Source: an uncultured Prevotellaceae bacterium
Lineage (GTDB): Bacteria; Bacteroidota; Bacteroidia; Bacteroidales; Bacteroidaceae
Length of the DNA stretch: 64,000 nucleotides
Direction of reading: 5' to 3'
Assembly: GCA_900321425.1 (NCBI GenBank)
Contig: ONWA01000004.1
Location: forward strand, 28,203 to 92,202
The position numbers were made by a program, and so were the translations under genes. Under the pieces are notes generated by a model, which searched no databases, was not told the origin of the DNA, and worked only from the letters and a program-made list of their open reading frames with translations. Shown piece after piece: positions 61,775 to 64,000 of this stretch; within the stretch, counting starts at the first letter, position 1; each line of letters starts with the position of its first letter.

Positions 61775-62280
61775 TTGATTTTCACGGTTATACCACTGAC
61801 CATCAAGATCACCTCATCAGCTTTCGAGGCGATATACTGGTTCATCCAGCCCTCCAGGTCGGTAAAACGTCTTTGGATAGCATTTTCGCTCACCCCACCC
61901 GAGCCAATCTCGTTGGTCACGAAGATCAATGTTGCCTCTTGTTTCGTGAGCTGATCAAACTCCCTTTTGGCGAGTTCCAGCGATTGTTGCACGTTGGAAT
62001 CGTGATGAAAGAAGAAGTTGGTGAGCCACAGTGTCACACAGTCTACCACCACAACACGTCCTGTCAGGTCGTGCTTACTCAACCACATCTCCTCCTCGAT
62101 ATTCGTCCATTGAGGTCCACGACGCTCCTGATGCTTACGCACCCGTTCACGGAACTCCTCGTCCCACACGTGGGCAGTAGCCAGATAGACGGGCGTTGGT
62201 GACATACTAAGAGCCAGTTGTTCTGCGTGTTCGCTCTTCCCCGAGCGTTGTCCGCCTGTTATCAGAATCACCTTTTTCAT
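61771..62280 (-). CDS. cobU: Adenosylcobinamide kinase / adenosylcobinamide-phosphate guanylyltransferase
   Basis: 169 aa. The P-loop is LITGGQRSGKSEHAEQLALS at the N-terminus; the guanylylated His region is ERVRKHQERRG, and VVVDCVTLWLTNFFFHHD carries the Walker B-like Asp. FVTNEIGSGGVSENAIQRRF is the conserved C-terminal part. The enzyme phosphorylates adenosylcobinamide and transfers GMP to form adenosylcobinamide-GDP, the activated form for loop assembly. It overlaps both cobS and cobT by 4 bases. The frame is intact. Confidence 0.96.
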   Translation of the reverse strand: MKKVILITGGQRSGKSEHAEQLALSMSPTPVYLATAHVWDEEFRERVRKHQERRGPQWTNIEEEMWLSKHDLTGRVVVVDCVTLWLTNFFFHHDSNVQQSLELAKREFDQLTKQEATLIFVTNEIGSGGVSENAIQRRFTDLEGWMNQYIASKADEVILMVSGITVKIK

Positions 62281-63068
62281 AGCGTGCTAACAATCAAAAC
62301 AGCCAACTCCACCAACAGACATACCGCTCCGCAACAGTCGCCTGTATAGCCATGCAGACGTCGCCAGATGAGCAGATAGAGGAAATACATCACGATACAG
62401 GGAATGAAGAGAATCATCTCCCATGCCGCATTCGTGAACCAGAGATATCCCGCCATCGGCAGGAGTCCTTGTAGTGTCAGACTCACCCCTGCCCAGATGT
62501 CCATCTTACGATACACCGTCTGATTCTTCGCTTCCTCCTCCCGTCGGGCATAGGGCATCATCGTCACCAGCTGTGACGTCACCATTCGCGCATAAGGTGC
62601 TGCAGCCACAATGGTCAGTGCTGCCATCTCAGGTGTCATCGAATACAGCGTTGCTGCCAACAGCAACTCATAGAGGATCAGTCCCAGCACCCCATATGTA
62701 CCGATATGTGAGTCTTTCATGATGGCGAGAATCCGTTCACGGTCACTTCCCCCACCACCAAAACCGTCACAGAAGTCAGCCAGTCCGTCCTCGTGGAGAG
62801 CTCCCGTCACGAGCAGTCGTACGATGATTGCCAACAGTACCGCGAGGATATAGGGCAGATACAGGCTCCCCACCCATAGTGTGACAGCCATGAGTCCACC
62901 CGTCAGCCATCCCGTCAGCGGCCAGTATTCCACCACCGCCCGATAGCTCTCCTTAGGAGGCTGATACAGTCGCCAGAACGGCAGCCGTGTAAAGAAGATC
63001 AGTGCTGCCCACACTGGGTCATACCACCGTGTCCTCCGTTCCCGATTCTGATTGATATCAATCTCCAT
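62277..63068 (-). CDS. cobS: Adenosylcobinamide-GDP ribazoletransferase (cobalamin synthase)
   Basis: 263 aa, a polytopic membrane protein with about six spans (YILAVLLAIIVRLLVTGAL, YGVLGLILYELLLAATLY, ILFIPCIVMYFLYLLIW). The metal-binding signature HEDGLADFCDGFGGG and GYTGDCCGAVCLL near the C-terminus are typical. It joins adenosylcobinamide-GDP with alpha-ribazole (or its phosphate) to give adenosylcobalamin. It is the first gene of cobS-cobU-cobT on the minus strand. The rubrerythrin stop lies 37 bases upstream and no promoter box is visible between them, so transcription probably comes from the rubrerythrin side or from within that gene. Confidence 0.95.
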   Translation of the reverse strand: MEIDINQNRERRTRWYDPVWAALIFFTRLPFWRLYQPPKESYRAVVEYWPLTGWLTGGLMAVTLWVGSLYLPYILAVLLAIIVRLLVTGALHEDGLADFCDGFGGGGSDRERILAIMKDSHIGTYGVLGLILYELLLAATLYSMTPEMAALTIVAAAPYARMVTSQLVTMMPYARREEEAKNQTVYRKMDIWAGVSLTLQGLLPMAGYLWFTNAAWEMILFIPCIVMYFLYLLIWRRLHGYTGDCCGAVCLLVELAVLIVSTL

Positions 63069-63105
63069 TCAGTTCTTTCACTCGATGCAGCCTTCGTACT
63101 CCGAA

Positions 63106-63633
63106 TCAATAATTCTCTGCTTTAATTTGGAAGTAGCTCTGTGGGTGGTCACATACCGGACATACTTCTGGTGCTTTCTTACCGATAACGATATGACCGC
63201 AGTTAGCACACTGCCAAATCACATCACCATCACGAGAGAAGACGATATCATCCTGGATGTTCTTCAGCAACTTACGATAGCGTTCCTCGTGATGCTTTTC
63301 GATAGCTCCCACCATCTCAAACTTCGCAGCTATCTCATCAAAGCCCTCTTCACGAGCCTCCTTGGCCATGCGGGCATACATATCCGTCCATTCGAAGTTC
63401 TCACCATTGGCAGCATCAGCCAGGTTCGTAGCAGTATCACTCACGCTACCACCATTCAGATACTTATACCACATCTTGGCATGCTCCTTCTCGTTGGCAG
63501 CCGTCTCCTCAAAGATGGCGGCAATCTGCACATATCCATCCTTCTTAGCCTTAGAAGCAAAATAACTGTACTTGTTACGTGCCATACTCTCACCCGCAAA
63601 AGCCTCCTGGAGGTTTTTCACTTTTGCTGTCAT
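63106..63633 (-). CDS. rbr: Rubrerythrin family protein
   Basis: 175 aa. An N-terminal ferritin-like diiron domain (about 1-140) has the ligand pattern [34 protein letters not shown] and [16 protein letters not shown]-terminal rubredoxin domain binds one iron by CANCGH and CPVCDHP. It reduces hydrogen peroxide in the cytoplasm of anaerobes. A promoter -7 box at 63641-63648 lies seven bases before the ATG, so the leader is very short or absent. It precedes cobS by 37 bases on the same strand, a possible readthrough arrangement. Confidence 0.96.
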   Translation of the reverse strand: MTAKVKNLQEAFAGESMARNKYSYFASKAKKDGYVQIAAIFEETAANEKEHAKMWYKYLNGGSVSDTATNLADAANGENFEWTDMYARMAKEAREEGFDEIAAKFEMVGAIEKHHEERYRKLLKNIQDDIVFSRDGDVIWQCANCGHIVIGKKAPEVCPVCDHPQSYFQIKAENY

Positions 63634-63640
63634 TCTGCTG

Positions 63641-63648
63641 CAAAAATA
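63641..63648 (-). promoter_or_regulatory. Putative -7 promoter box for rubrerythrin
   Basis: TATTTTTG on the minus strand, seven bases before the ATG at 63633; no good -33 TTTG at the usual distance. Confidence 0.55.
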
Positions 63649-63697
63649 ATAAAAATATCCGAATTGTTACATCCCCACCCCAAAATTTTTCTTGCCT

Positions 63698-64000
63698 TCA
63701 TTCAAGAAGCCATTTCCATACTGGAACAACCTCAATAGTGCCATGCTTGTCGTTGATGGTTTCCTCTTCGTCATAAGTCAGAATCAGTCTCCTTTTACAA
63801 GACAAACGATTAGGTAGCTTTTGTAAGGCCTCCGTTTCGCGCTTCCTGGTTTCTTCATCGTGCAGGGAATAGCATACTTGGATAGCCAGCTCGTCATCTG
63901 GAATATAGAAATCAACCTCATAGCCGTCATGATAGAAGAATATACGTCCATTGTCAATATCGTGACCATAGATACGGAACAGTTGAATAGCAACAAGGTT
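63698..64000 (-). CDS. ATP-binding protein, DUF4143-type, C-terminal fragment
   Basis: The last 100 codons of a gene that begins beyond base 64000. The readable part includes FRIYGHDIDNGRIFFYHDGY, EVDFYIPDDELAIQVCYSLH and ETRKRETEALQKLP. The VDFYI strand followed by an IQV strand and Glu-rich helix is the PD-(D/E)XK-like C-terminal domain found in AAA-family ATPases with a DUF4143 domain, common and variable genes in Bacteroidota genomes. The AAA P-loop region is outside the window. Function of the family is unknown; a role linked to mobile or defence functions is sometimes suggested but cannot be shown here. The stop is TGA at 63698-63700. Confidence 0.75.
   Translation of the reverse strand, partial: NLVAIQLFRIYGHDIDNGRIFFYHDGYEVDFYIPDDELAIQVCYSLHDEETRKRETEALQKLPNRLSCKRRLILTYDEEETINDKHGTIEVVPVWKWLLE

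Overview
The window looks like a chromosomal segment from a Bacteroidales bacterium, most likely a Prevotella-like member of the Prevotellaceae. The evidence is the short primary sigma factor (290 aa), the recurring Bacteroidota promoter pattern TTTG / 19-21 bp / TAnnTTTG, the scarcity of strong Shine-Dalgarno sites, the TonB receptors with a carboxypeptidase-like N-terminal domain, a PPi-dependent phosphofructokinase, class III fructose bisphosphatase, and the methylmalonyl-CoA (succinate to propionate) genes. No rRNA, tRNA, transposase, prophage or CRISPR array is seen. The species call is an inference.

Layout. 1-4076 (minus): YgiQ fragment, two small unknown proteins, a secreted amidase-type cell wall hydrolase and a PlsC-like acyltransferase. 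4258-6800 (plus): PPi-phosphofructokinase and an anchored GH25 lysozyme, ended by a strong two-way hairpin. 6880-9498 (minus): methylmalonyl-CoA epimerase, decarboxylase/carboxyltransferase subunit, a 50-aa OadG-tail-like protein and the biotin carrier. 9589-13011 (minus): FemAB/GNAT-like protein and a TonB receptor. 13213-15818 (plus): nitroreductase, DUF2520 protein, KdsC-like phosphatase and a Maf protein carrying an in-frame repeat insertion. 15840-16116: a 22-bp tandem array. 16178-27147 (minus): a compact 11-gene train purU-hisH-hisA-hisF-hisIE-ftsE-lysC-lysA-GT2-GT-fbp. 27420-31138 (plus): carB and greA. 31139-31553: a gene-free region with two inverted repeats and a promoter on each strand. 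31554-48875 (plus): secreted protein, SGNH hydrolase, a histidine-kinase-like membrane protein lacking the phospho-accepting His, tagaturonate reductase, UvrA, RpoD, a DUF5686-type outer-membrane protein and an AddAB-like helicase-nuclease pair. 48886-51217 (minus): acyl-CoA synthetase and its XRE-cupin regulator.

51316-63068 is a corrinoid island. On the minus strand a cobalamin riboswitch precedes a TonB receptor, an exported CbiK-type chelatase lipoprotein and a second TonB receptor. Diverging from it, cbiA-cobQ-cobD are driven by a leaderless promoter without a riboswitch, and cobS-cobU-cobT converge from the other side. Together these cover uptake at the outer membrane, amidation of the corrin ring, aminopropanol attachment and nucleotide loop assembly. 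No corrin ring methyltransferases are present, so the window fits salvage or late synthesis. A rubrerythrin gene and the 3' end of a DUF4143-type ATPase gene close the window.

The most notable observations are the riboswitch-controlled exported chelatase operon, the 22-bp array whose units carry hairpin-forming cores, genes whose promoter -7 box abuts the start codon (leaderless mRNAs), the His-less sensor kinase, a terminator for cobT buried inside cobD, and the promoter-driven possible small RNA after greA.
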